From Bigelowiella natans CCMP2755 (Eukaryota > Cercozoa > Chlorarachniophyceae), in NCBI GenBank assembly GCA_000320545.1, contig ADNK01000423.1, forward strand, positions 5,001 through 69,000: DNA of 64,000 nucleotides, given 5' to 3'. The notes under the pieces were generated by a model that saw nothing but the letters and a program-made list of their open reading frames with translations, searched no databases and was not told the DNA's origin. Shown here in pieces: positions 37,001-47,192 of this stretch. Position numbers and translations under genes: made by a program. The first letter of the stretch is position 1. The number at the start of each line of letters is the position of its first letter.

Positions 37001-39121
37001 TACGATGCATCTAACTTCAAGCTGTACAAGGGTAAGCCAGTTGTCTTCCCGCCTTACGTGCAAGTATCAGATAATTATTTCAACCGCACTTGGGGTGGAG
37101 AGCGACGCATAAAGAATATCATTATGACGATGGAATGGGTTCCCAAACCGTCTGAGGTGAAGGAATATCCACCCCGTGATATCAAGATTCCTCCTAAATG
37201 GCGTGATGCTTTCGATACTGCGTTCCGCATGTTCGACCAGGACAACTCCGGGACAATGGAAGTGAGCGAGGTGGCTAAGATGATTCGTGCTGCAACTGAC
37301 GCCCAACCGACTGAAGAGGAGCTCAAGGGTATAATGGTAGAGTTTGGTGGTGGTGGTGGCAGTACTAGTCTTTCTAGGGATGGGTTACTCCAGGCTCTGC
37401 AATCTGGAACTCTTCGTCCAGAATACAGAGGCCGCTATACAGTCGCTGTCAGTTTGGCTGAAGCTGAAACTATCCGACGCATAATGCACATGCGACTGGA
37501 GAAGAAGCTTATCGATGGGTCGGATATGCAGCTAGCACTCCGGTGTTCTGAAGCGAAGAACATGATCTTCGACCGTTCCGCTAACTTCCAAAATCCGACT
37601 CGGTATCAGCGAGAGGCTTCTTGGCAATCGCTTCGTTACCTCAACTGCGAAATGTACTTCCAAGACGCACAGCTCAACACTCTTATCCGCGCTATGCAAT
37701 ACACACCTATACGCGAGCGTGTGGTGTTCTTCATGACCATCCTCGGTTGCCGTCGCCGAGCAACCTACCGATGGAAGTCCACACCGCTTTCCAAGCTGTT
37801 CAAAATCCTCTCGGAATTCCATATGCTCAAGAATCGCTCCCAGGCCGTTCGAATGCGCGAGTCGATGAAAGAAAAGGGTCTGCTACCCTACGATGCTTTC
37901 CGCATGTTCAATGTGAAGAAGACTGGGCAGTTATCTCCTGCAGAGGTATGGGGTGCTCTTGTGTGGCTTGGACTTAAGGATCTCACGCCAAAAGACATCT
38001 TCGGTTTTGTTGAGGCTGCGGACAAGAATGGTGATCGTAATATCGACTATCAAGAATTTCTCGACATCTTGCGCAATCCGGATGCTGCTGCCTCGAAAGA
38101 AGGTAAAGAAGGTGATAGTCAACTCGACGATGACGATCTAGACGATGACGATGATGATGCTAAGAATTCCAAGAGTAGTAGGCCCGAGGCTATTATCAAT
38201 GCAGAGGTATTGAAGTCTTACGAGGATAAGTTGATGGCTTACGAGGATAAAGAACTCAAAGAAGAAGGAAAGCACCAAATGCGTGAGATCAAGGAAGCTC
38301 AAATGGCAGCTCAACGACGCCGTGCAGAAATTGAGACAGAGGAAGAAGAGAAGCAGGTGATGGCAGGGCAGATGAAACCCAATCCAGAGTCTAGTGAGTC
38401 ATGCGTTGTGTGGGATTTCACAACTTCACGCAAACCTGTTGGCGTGGCTAAAATGAATGATTCACATTACCACATGAGGCGGCAAGGGCAGAATTACCTT
38501 AAAATTTATGCCAACTCTGCTATCACCCTCACTCCGAACATTAGAGATGAATTGAAGGGCAATATGGGCGGTGAGAGAATTAATGCATACACTATCGTCA
38601 TGGAGATCAAGTTTGACTCACTTCCTCGCCAAAAGAAGGCCAGTGATGACATGAAGGATGGAGATATGGTACCTACTGAGCGTGCACTACTTAATCTAAA
38701 CCGGCTTGAAGAGTCCGATGCGGTGGTCAGTATTGACTCGGATGGGGCTATTGGTATTGCTGGTGTGTTCGACAAGCGTGTCAAAATGGTTGCTAAGAAA
38801 TGGCATTTCCTAACCATTGTCGCGGACTGCAAAGAGGGTAAGATGACCGCATACATTGATGGAATGGCTGCTAACACACTGGACGCAAAAGGACCGTCCT
38901 CGTCAGTGTCATCACCCTTGGCTCCTCTTGAGCTTGACTCTCAGGATTTCTCGGTTTCGCCAGACAAGGTGTTGGCGTTCTTCAGCACTGACAGCAGTAA
39001 GATGGACTGCGAAATCGATGTCAAGCGCGTTTGGCTGTATAGGGACGCAAAGTCTGAGACGATGGTCGGGCTAATGAATGAAGAGTTCATGTCTCGTGAT
39101 CCGTGGAGGGTGGGACGATGA
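23248..39121 (+). CDS. Giant DUF3638/DUF3645-type P-loop protein with LamG-like and EF-hand domains (4506 residues, 14 exons)
   Basis: Exons: 23248-23466, 23552-23623, 23691-23744, 23807-23936, 24049-24242, 24446-25086, 25251-25437, 25624-28034, 28460-31098, 31263-32161, 32424-33045, 33254-33972, 34154-34332 and 34567-39121. All junctions are GT-AG, phases agree throughout, and the sum is 13521 bases. Residues about 115-225 look like a LamG/concanavalin-type fold (YVNGKK). The core matches the large eukaryotic DUF3638/DUF3645 proteins: GLIPS-like region YGIVPSCLFETHRFW, Walker A IMGSGKT at about 2774, DEVDLILHPLKSELNFPIG at about 2909, then FSGTPSDLMP and a YRMRGIGKGQGI region resembling a helicase C-terminal lobe. 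A Glu/Gln-rich stretch (about 3742-3768) precedes EF-hand loops at about 3879 (DQDNSGTMEVSE) and 4141 (DKNGDRNIDYQE) and a second LamG-like domain (about 4267-4490). Fungal relatives are often labelled ubiquitinyl hydrolase, but I know of no proven activity. Exon 1 and its donor are the least certain parts. Confidence 0.85.
24324..24361. repeat. (GA)n microsatellite
   Basis: About 18 GA units in the intron between the giant-gene exons ending at 24242 and starting at 24446. Confidence 0.9.
28096..28153. repeat. Compound (CT)n(GT)n microsatellite
   Basis: About 17 CT units pass directly into about 11 GT units in the intron 28035-28459 of the giant gene. Confidence 0.9.
31136..32300. repeat. 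(GAT)n, (CTA)n and (CAC)n tracts in giant-gene introns
   Basis: (GAT)n at about 31137-31167 lies in intron 31099-31262. (CTA)n at about 32246-32272 and (CAC)n at about 32281-32298 lie in intron 32162-32423. A (GTA)n tract also follows the donor at 33973. Confidence 0.85.
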
Positions 39122-40396
39122 TTCACCTCCTACTTTCGGCATCGTTTACACAAAGTGAGGGCTGGCGAACATGATGTACATGGTTTTCTTGTACTGATCG
39201 AACAATGCAAAAATGTGGCATTGTGACATCACATTACAGCGCGCAACTCAAGACTTGTTGTGCTGGCCGACAGCTATCCATGCATGTGCAATGATGAAGA
39301 AGATACGCATGGTGGATGTGCACATGATCGACGACAGTTCTGCTAGAGCTAGCTGGCTAGCTAGCTAGAGAGTTCTAGAGTTGCACTAGCTAGCTAGTTG
39401 CACGCTGTGACTGCCCTGTCTAGCTGTGCTAGCAGCTAGCTAGACTAGATCGAGATCGGATGGCTTCATGCCAGCTAGCCACGTAGCTGCCATGCAGCTG
39501 CATGATCTTGCATCGCATCGCTCGCTAGCTCGGTATTCCACTGCTCATGTCATGCATTTGAAAGCATCCATGCTAGCATGTCCGGTCGTCGATGTCGTAC
39601 AGTGCGCGCAGCAGTTCTTGTTTCTTTTTCTTCTTCAGTCACTGATCAGTGTGGCAGTGGCTTTGTGTGCGTCTCATCGTTTCGATTCACAATGCCAGAA
39701 TTGCGTTCAATTGATTGCGCAACCTGAGCTGTTTGTCTAGTTGCATTCGCACACCTTGCATTGAAGGAGATGATCCATGTCCATTTGCAACGATGACTGA
39801 TGCGTGATGCAATGAGATCTCACTGGTGAATGAACCAGCGCAGGATTTCAAAGTTGGCATGCTAGCATGCTAGCTAGCTAGGCATTGTGGAGCAATGTGA
39901 CTAGCAGCAATGTTGCGGCGACGCAAAGCATCAACTCCAAGTGGGAACTTCCCAAAGGCTACATCTGCACATCTGCATGATGGAGGGGGCACCCGGTGAA
40001 ACTTTGGTTTTGCCGGAGTCAGATCGAAGCATGCTAGCGAGCTAGCATGAAGCAAGGAGGAGGAGCAGGCAGCGGAGCCAGGACCCAGGGCCACTGTTAC
40101 ATCCGAGAATAGTCTGTTCCTTGCAGCGTCTAAGTGAGAGCAGTGATGGATGAGGTGGTTGGCACTTTGAACTCAGCATTGTTGCAAAGAGGACAACTCG
40201 AGGAAGAGGGAGGCAGGTCATGAATTGTGATTTGGAGAGAAAGATTTTCATCGCACGAAATGGCCAAAATCCCCTGCGTTTTGTGCAAACTTTGTGGCAG
40301 GAAGTTGGCGTTGCTCCTCTTTTCTGCACAAGTCAATTTGCGTTCCTTCCGTTACCAGATTTTTCTCTGATTTGAACTGGAATTGCTCCCTCCCTG
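39122..40396. other. Palindrome-rich 3' spacer between the giant gene and the ankyrin gene
   Basis: I see no supported gene. From about 39240 to 40060 it is dense in GCTAGC, CTAGCTAG, TGCA and GCATGC, for example interlocked CTAGCTAGCTAG near 39355-39370 and GCATGCTAGCATGC at about 39858. There are no microsatellites. The right end (about 40100-40396) must carry the promoter of the ankyrin gene. Confidence 0.6.
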
Positions 40397-43300
40397 ATGG
40401 GAGGAAACAACATATCCAAAGCGGTCGTAGATGGCGATTATTCGAAGGTGAATAGGCTTTTGGACGCGGGCGCAGACACCGAGTACAGGCACAAAGGAGG
40501 TGTTACACTTGCATGTGTGGGGGGGTTGTTTCCATTCTTGCAGGTCACGGTGTTGTCGTTAGCGACTGCAGCATCTTCATCTCCGAGAAATGAGCTAGTG
40601 AAATGGGGGACGGTAGCAATTGCTGTAGTTTCAAACGTGAGGGCTGCTGATTGCATTGAAAGGGAAGGAATAGGGATGAATCCGATATCAACTCGGGGGT
40701 TTGTTCCCGGATGCACATCTTTCCACAAGCAAACAGTCCCATGGAACACATCTGCATGCATCAGTTTCCCAATTTTTGTCGCAGTTCAAAATTTTCTTGA
40801 TTGCCGCAATTTTCTCAATTACGGCTATGCCCGTATTTGTTCTGATTGCTCCTTTTTTTTTGGGTCGACGCAATTGTTGGAACCTGTGTGGGGGGGGTAT
40901 TGGACTGTAACGTGACACCAAAGGTTCGACTCCGTTGCTCTTGGCGTGTGAAAGGCAAAACTTTGACATGATGCAGTTGCTGTTGCTTTACAAGGCTAAC
41001 ATCGAGGCCACCGATTCTCGTGGTATCGTACTATATTATGAATTGTTAGAGCACAGCTATCAGTGCTTAGTTGTTATGGTCTATGCCATCGCTTTTTTTT
41101 TGTAGCATGATGGGATTGTTTCTGTGTCATCTCTAAAGAATTGGGGAAAGAACAAGACAGTGTGAGCGAAAGGAAAATGTACAGAGAAAGTGAGGGAAGA
41201 AGAGGAATGGAGAGGGGACGAAAATGGTGATCAGAGCAGTTTGGTTGCTTAAGTGATGGTGAGGAGACCAGTTTTGTTTTCATTTGTTTTGTTGATTGTT
41301 CTAAATTTCGGCTATGCCCGTGTATGTTTTGATTGTTCGAATTATTGTTTTGCGTTATTGTTGGGACCTCTGCGTGGGAATACTGCATGTTAATACACCA
41401 AAGGTTGGACTCCGTTGTTGTTGTTGTGCAAGAAATCGGACAATTTGCCCTGGCTGAAGGTGCTATTGGAGAAAAACTATGTCATAAATTCTGAGTAGAG
41501 CTGTTGATTTTTGTCTGTAATTGACTGCATTATCGCTGTATTCGTTGTAGCGCATAAAATTAGTGGATTTGCTATTGGAAAATAAGGCCAACGTCGAGGT
41601 CTCCGATGGCCATGGTATCGTATTATATTATGGATTGTGAGCTGATTGTTCTCAATTTCGGCTATGCCCGCATACATTTTGATACTTCATACATTTTGGT
41701 TTGCGTTGTTGTTGAAACCTGTGTGTGGTAACATTGGACTGCATGTTAATACGGCAAAGGTGATACCGCCTTGATCACGGCGATTGAAAATAATTTTCAT
41801 ATGACGGTGAAATCGCTATTGGGCAAAAAGGCCAACATCGAGGCTGCTGATGAGAACGGTATCGTACTATATTATGAATTGTGAGCAGAGCTGTTGGTTC
41901 TTGGTTGTCATTGTCTGTGTTATCGCTGTATTTGTTGTAGTATGATATTGGACTGCAATGTAATACCAAAGGAATGACTCCGCTGTCCCGTGCGTGTGAA
42001 ATGCGCTACTTTGACATTGACATGGTGGATTCTCTATTGTTTAAGAAGGCTAATATCGAGGCCACCGATTCTCGTGGTATCGTGCTATATTATGAATTGT
42101 TAGAGCACAGCTATCAGTGCTTAGTTGTTATGGTCTATGCCATCGCTTTTTTTTTGTAGCATGATGGGATTGTTTCTGTGTCATCTCTAAAGAATTGGGG
42201 AAAGAACAAGATAGTGTGAGCGAAAGGAAAATATACAGAGAAAGTGAGGGAAGAAGAGGAATGGAGAGGGGACGAAAATGGTGATCAGAGCAGTTTGGTA
42301 GCTTAAGTGATGGTGAGGAGACCGGTTTTGTTTTCATTTGTTTTGTTGATTGTTCTAAATTTCGGCTATGCCCGTGTATGTTTTGATTGTTCGAATTATT
42401 GTTTTGCGTTATTGTTGGGACCTCTGTGTGGGAATACTGCATATTAATACACCAAAGGTTGGACTCCGTTGTTATGTGCGTGTTCGACGAAGTATCCATC
42501 CAAGGTGGTGAAGTGCCTATTGGAAAATAAGGCCAACGTCGAGGCCACCAGTACGGGAGGTATCGTACCATATTATGAATTGTGAGCAGAGCTGTTGATT
42601 CTTGGTTGTTTTTGTCTGTATTATCGCTGTATTTGCTATAGCAATTAAGTGGACTCCGTTGAGGATGGCCACCGCGAAAGGTAAATTGCTCGTGGTGCAG
42701 AAGCTTCTCGATTGGAATGCAAATCCTCTGGTGAAAGGCGATTTCGGTAGTCACTATCCATCATATAATCATGATGGTATCTTTTCAGTTATCTCTATCT
42801 AGTATATACCTTCGTCTAAATTTTGTCCTTAGCTGTTTTGAGTTTATTGCATATTTTCAAAATTCTACTTAAATCCTTTCTTACGGTTGATTAGAAATTG
42901 TAAATGTTATTAGCCTAATGCAATGGTAGATGCCATTGCTGATGTGTGACTGTAGATGCCAATTAGTCCATTGGTTTCATTGTTGTTGTATTTTCAATAT
43001 CGCGTGTCACCTTTTCCCATTTTACTCCCCTAATGTATACGCTTGTTTCCCATGTTATTCTTGCGCATGTAGATTTGCATCAATGCTTTATTCATTGTTC
43101 ATCATTCATCACTTCCCCTATTTCCATTTTTCTTTCTCGAAAATTCATTTTCAAATTGTTCCAATCGCTAGCGCTGGAAATAGCGAAAAGAGATGGCTTC
43201 ACAGAAGTCGTTGACTTTTGGAAAGGTAATGAAATTCCAAAAATCCGAAATATCAGCAGCAGCAGCAGCAGCAGCAGTCCACAGCAGCATCATCGTTATG

Positions 43301-43714
43301 AGAGAGAAAGAGAATGAGTTAGGGAAAGAAAGAATAATTCGGTCCATGTTTCACGTGCAATCGCGTTTATTTATTTTTCTTTTTTTTACGACAACCATCG
43401 CTTAATTCTTATTATTTTGCTTTCTCCCCCTTTTCCCAATAATATTTCCTGTGTTACCGTCACTCGTTTCAATATTTTGTTTTGCTATTCATCCTTCGTT
43501 CTAAACTAGTCAACTCTTGCTTGTTTTTCATCTTTTGTTTCGCTATTTCTTTGAATATTTTAAGCGTTTTCGTAAACTCCGAATTTTGCTGTTTGTTTTT
43601 TCTGTTCATCTTGACGGAAATAAATTGAATGAAATAACCAAAGGCTCTTTGAAGTCAGAGCCAGTCCACACACTCGCTCAAGAGGTTTCTCAAATAGTAG
43701 TGAGTAGTGTGTAG
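40397..43714 (+). CDS. Ankyrin-repeat protein, one repeat per exon
   Basis: The start is ATG 40397 (MGGNNISKAVVDGDYSKV). Phase-1 exons: 40397-40499, 40924-41022 (STPLLLACERQNFDMMQ), a degenerate unit around 41404-41626, 41760-41858 (GDTALITAIENNFHM), 41972-42076 (MTPLSRACEMRYFDID), 42458-42559 (WTPLLCACSTKYPSK), 42642-42746 (WTPLRMATAKGKLL), 43172-43225 and 43644-43714 (ending VVSSV). Each repeat exon is 99-105 bases, i.e. 33-35 residues with the TPL...A...LL pattern of ankyrin repeats, which usually bind protein partners. The unit near 41404 has an in-frame stop and has lost its normal 3' end, so it is probably skipped or spliced differently. There is no signal peptide. Introns share long near-identical blocks. 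The partner and role are unknown. Confidence 0.85.
41023..41403 (+). repeat. Duplicated ankyrin intron, copy 1
   Basis: About 380 bases from GTATCGTAC to ACCAAAG, nearly identical (about 7 differences by eye) to 42077-42457. The 5' block GTATCGTA(C/T)(T/C)ATATTATG recurs at 41023, 41627, 41859, 42077 and 42560. The 3' block (CGGCTATGCCCG to ACCAAAG) recurs in whole or in part before the exons at 40924, 41404, 41760 and 42458. Confidence 0.9.
42077..42457 (+). repeat. Duplicated ankyrin intron, copy 2
   Basis: The near-identical partner of 41023-41403. The exons on its left differ far more from the corresponding exons of copy 1 than the intron does, except for the last 22 exon bases, which are identical. 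Confidence 0.9.
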
Positions 43715-45128
43715 ATTGGAGTCGGAGTACGTACGGTGAAGAGAAACAAAGTAGCGTTCTTCACCCTGTCCTCGTCCCCACCAAAGGGGGGAAATAATGC
43801 ACCTTTCGATCGGAATAGCCTTGTGTAGAAGCAATTGTTCTAGAGGAAACATTGTGGGGCAAAAAAAATTAGGCTTGGCAGTTGCTGTGGAAGGGATTCA
43901 CGCCTACATGTGATTTGAAATGTAACTTTTGTTGTTTCTTAGAAAAAGGGAGGAAACATCCAGCAAACAAAAAAAACAGAAAATCTCGATGTGGAAGAAA
44001 CAGAAAAGCCAGAAAAACTCGATGTGGATGAAGCAAATCCAAATTGACATCAGGGGCAGAAAGTGCAAAACATCGTCTCAATTGTGTTTCAGCACGTGCG
44101 TCCTCGAATGCATGCTAGCGTGGGCCTTGCTAGCTTGTGCAAAGGTGTGCCATGGCCAAGCTAGCAAGCTAGCGGCGAGCGATCGAGTCCATCACTGTGG
44201 TCTTCAACTTCTCGATCAGCATTGCTAGATCATTGCACATGCGCAACAGGAATCAACTGCAAGGACGATGTGTGTGCGTAGGTGCCGCGTCAGATTGTTC
44301 GTGTGCATGGCGTGTGTGCAGTCAGTCTCGTGTGCACTGCCAAACTGTGCATTGAATTGTGCCGGCTGTGCTGCACATCATGCTGCCACGTGAGCAGCTG
44401 AATTCGAGAATCACGTGCATGACTGTTGAGCGTAGCGTTTCCTTTCAATGCAATTCAGTTGTGTCATCCATCACTGCGTCTACACGTCATCAGCAGGAGG
44501 CATGTCCGATGCGCATTGCGCAAGTTGCATGCATGCCACAAGTCCGTCAAACCTGCAACGAATCGCCAGAATGTGCATTTGGAAGCTTTTGCACGCGACC
44601 AAGCGCGTCATGTGATGCAACAAACAGACATTGGATTTGCTCGCATTTCTTTGAAATTTTTCGTGCATGTCACATTTGGTCAAACGCACACGCAAAAGCA
44701 TTCAAAATGTGGCAGAGAACAAACGCGCAGCGTGCATCCTCTGCACAACGGGTGTGAATTTTTCACAGCTTGAGGCCTTGAAAATGGACATTTTGCAGAA
44801 TTTTGGTCAACATTTCGGTCATTTTTTCAGGTTTGGCCATCGGACAAGTTCTGATGACTTTTCTTTGACCAACTGCAACTGCCTGCTGTTCCAAAGCGCG
44901 TCGCAAAGCGCTGCACTGTTCACAACCCCGTCGTTGCCGGGTTTGACGGACTTGTGTGCAGAATGCACGTTTCATTCATGAAACACACGAAAAATTAAGT
45001 GCGTGGTTCACAAGCTCACAAGCCGAAAACATTCTGCTGCGAAATCAAGTCAACAAAATTAGACATGCGTCACATGATTCCAACATTGTTTTCAAAGTCA
45101 TTCCCATTGTTGCATGCGCGTGCTGCTT
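43715..45128. other. Convergent 3' spacer, palindrome-r rich from 44090
   Basis: The first part follows the ankyrin stop codon and includes an A-rich imperfect tandem duplication near 43978-44030 (AATCTCGATGTGGAAGAA-type units). From about 44090 to 45130 it has GCATGC, GCTAGC and CATGCC words without microsatellites. Short ORFs occur on both strands but none shows a domain. It separates two genes whose 3' ends face each other. Confidence 0.55.
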
Positions 45129-46715
45129 TCAACAACCCTGGCAGTCCTTCACATCGACAAGAGCATCATCTGAAACACCAAATATCGTCTTGGAAGTTGG
45201 CAAATCTGTTGGTGAGACTGTAGGTGCTGCGGATGTTGGTTTGTAAGTGGGTGATGTGGTCATTGGTGAGGAGGTAGTTGGTGATGTGCTTGGTGAGGAA
45301 GTGCTGGGTGATGAGGTTGTTGGTGAGGAAGTAGTGGGTGATGACGATAGCTCTGGAACACGTATAGAGGGCATCTCAGTTCTAATTGTCGGCATGGAGG
45401 TTGGATATGTTGTAGGGAATGTCATGGCACAGCACTCAGGTGGCGTGGCAGCTACGATACAACAACGTGGCTCAATCTGTGGGCAGCATGTTTTGCCACT
45501 ACTACTACTACCACTACTAGTAGTAGCAGGTACAACATACTCAAAAGCAGAATGAGCCGGGGGGGCACGTTTTACACTATCCTTCTGCTGGACAGTAGTA
45601 GCAGGGTAAAATTCTTCATTTTCACCTTTGTTTTCATCGATGTACGTCCCAGGTAGCGGGCGTCTTCTTCTAGAATCATCGCTGGTCGTAGATGAATCTT
45701 CGGCTCCGTTTATTTTCCTTCGAGAATTTAATGTTGGTTGAGAACTAGAGGAGGTTTTGTATGACCTTTTCATCTTGCGGAACTGTCCTCTTTTCTTTGC
45801 ATGTACGACAATTCCGCGATTTGGTAGAGAGTCGTTGTGAAGAATCTCTACTGGTTTAGCGAGCGAATCAACGTGATTCTGCTGCTCCGACACTATCTCT
45901 GGTCCGCTCACCTTACCTTCAATTTTAGGCTTGACAACCGTGGATGATGAAGATGAAGAGGAGACAGTGATAGAACCACCAAAATTACTCGTCGAAGGGA
46001 TATCTCGCTTCTGTCCCCCTCTTATTGAGCTTGACATTACTAACACCTCTCTTGCAGCACGCGGAACTACCTCCACTTTCCCGAAAGCACCAGCATTGTC
46101 CACTACTTCGATCTCTTTATTACTCGGCGTGACAATGTCTACTTCACCTTCCTCCTCGGCATGCCTTATGTTGCTGCTCGAGTACCCTACTATAGTATTA
46201 TCCTTGTTCTCCATTTCCTGTTCTTCGTATTCATTGGCAGACTTCTTTCTCCTCCTCCCTGTTGTGGTTGTCGGTGTATACAACATACTACTACTGTCTC
46301 TGCCCCACTTTCTTCCAGGAACGATTACTTCCTCACTCAAGGTGGTATCCCTTGATTCTACCATGTGAGGTAAAATCTCGTCAAGATGGAGGCCTTTGGG
46401 GGTTCCCTCATTTCGCCCGCCTCCTCGTGCTGCTGCTACTTTCATGAGTGAAAATCTCTCAGCAGCTGGTTTCGGTTGTACTTCGTAAAGCGCACCATGA
46501 TTACTTACAATTTTTGCCGGAACAACCACTTCCTCAGACCTATCTAGTGGCAACGCACGATTCTTAACTTCCTCATATCTGGACAAGTTTTGAATATTTT
46601 CTGATGGTGTCGTCGTTCTATCCGCCAACTCAATGGAGTCTTTCTTATGTCCTACCATTGCACTTGTGTGCACAGAAAGACTACACAATGCAAAGAAAGT
46701 GATCGATGCCAACAT
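45129..46715 (-). CDS. Secreted or cell-surface protein with Pro/Thr/Ser-rich stalk, 528 residues
   Basis: A single long minus-strand frame, apparently intronless, starting at the ATG ending at 46715. The N terminus (MLASITFFALCSLSVHTSA) is a good signal peptide. The middle is charged and Ser-rich with no recognised fold. Near residue 410-430 there is a cysteine cluster (KTCCPQIEPRCCIVAATP then ECC). A Pro/Thr/Ser-rich stalk of TTSSP, PTxxPT and SPS units follows, and the protein ends in VKDCQGC. Such PT-rich stalks are common in extracellular proteins of stramenopile algae; they are probably O-glycosylated. I see no membrane anchor. The function is unknown. Confidence 0.7.
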   Translation of the reverse strand: MLASITFFALCSLSVHTSAMVGHKKDSIELADRTTTPSENIQNLSRYEEVKNRALPLDRSEEVVVPAKIVSNHGALYEVQPKPAAERFSLMKVAAARGGGRNEGTPKGLHLDEILPHMVESRDTTLSEEVIVPGRKWGRDSSSMLYTPTTTTGRRRKKSANEYEEQEMENKDNTIVGYSSSNIRHAEEEGEVDIVTPSNKEIEVVDNAGAFGKVEVVPRAAREVLVMSSSIRGGQKRDIPSTSNFGGSITVSSSSSSSTVVKPKIEGKVSGPEIVSEQQNHVDSLAKPVEILHNDSLPNRGIVVHAKKRGQFRKMKRSYKTSSSSQPTLNSRRKINGAEDSSTTSDDSRRRRPLPGTYIDENKGENEEFYPATTVQQKDSVKRAPPAHSAFEYVVPATTSSGSSSSGKTCCPQIEPRCCIVAATPPECCAMTFPTTYPTSMPTIRTEMPSIRVPELSSSPTTSSPTTSSPSTSSPSTSPTTSSPMTTSPTYKPTSAAPTVSPTDLPTSKTIFGVSDDALVDVKDCQGC

Positions 46716-47192
46716 TTTGGCCGAAGCCAGGTTCTCTGTTGCCTATGATCTCTTTCTATCTGTCTTCTCTCCCCTCTCCTCCCTTTCAACGTTTATTCAA
46801 ACAAATTCAAAAACCTCAGAGGCTGAGAAAGATAGGCCGATTTTTAATTGTTAGAATTATTTTATTATTTATTTATTTGTCGGTTGTCCTTCGCATGCTT
46901 TACGACTGGTTACGACAACAAACAACTTGGTTCCGAGAAAAACAAGAAGATTCGAGGATGTAATGGATGACGACGATGATGATCGTGACGACGACGACGA
47001 CGACGACGATGATGATTTTGATGATGATGATGATGATGGTGGTGGTGATGGTGATGGTGATAGTGATGGTAATGATGACACGAATACTGATGTGAAGGTA
47101 TTGTTGTCCTAAACCCCATCCAGATGACGATACCGTCTGATCAGTGAACCAGAACGGCTGCTGAGTAGTAAATGAGACAGGTCTTCTAGAAT
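46716..47192. promoter_or_regulatory. Divergent intergenic region with (GAC/GAT)n tract
   Basis: It lies head-to-head between the secreted-protein gene and the gene at 47193. A long imperfect (GAC)n(GAT)n(GGT)n tract covers about 46966-47080. No palindrome-rich block is present. Confidence 0.4.

Noticed and set aside
39350-39450. CTAGCTAG arrays considered as a CRISPR or tandem-repeat array
   Set aside because: There are no unique spacers of regular length and the host is a eukaryote; these are overlapping short palindromes.
42128-42754. Minus-strand ORF of 208 residues (also a related one at 41074-41388)
   Set aside because: It is antisense to the duplicated ankyrin introns; the two ORFs resemble each other only because the introns are duplicated, and no domain is visible.
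45247-46447. Plus-strand ORFs opposite the secreted-protein gene
   Set aside because: They are antisense of the Pro/Thr-rich coding sequence and lack features of their own.
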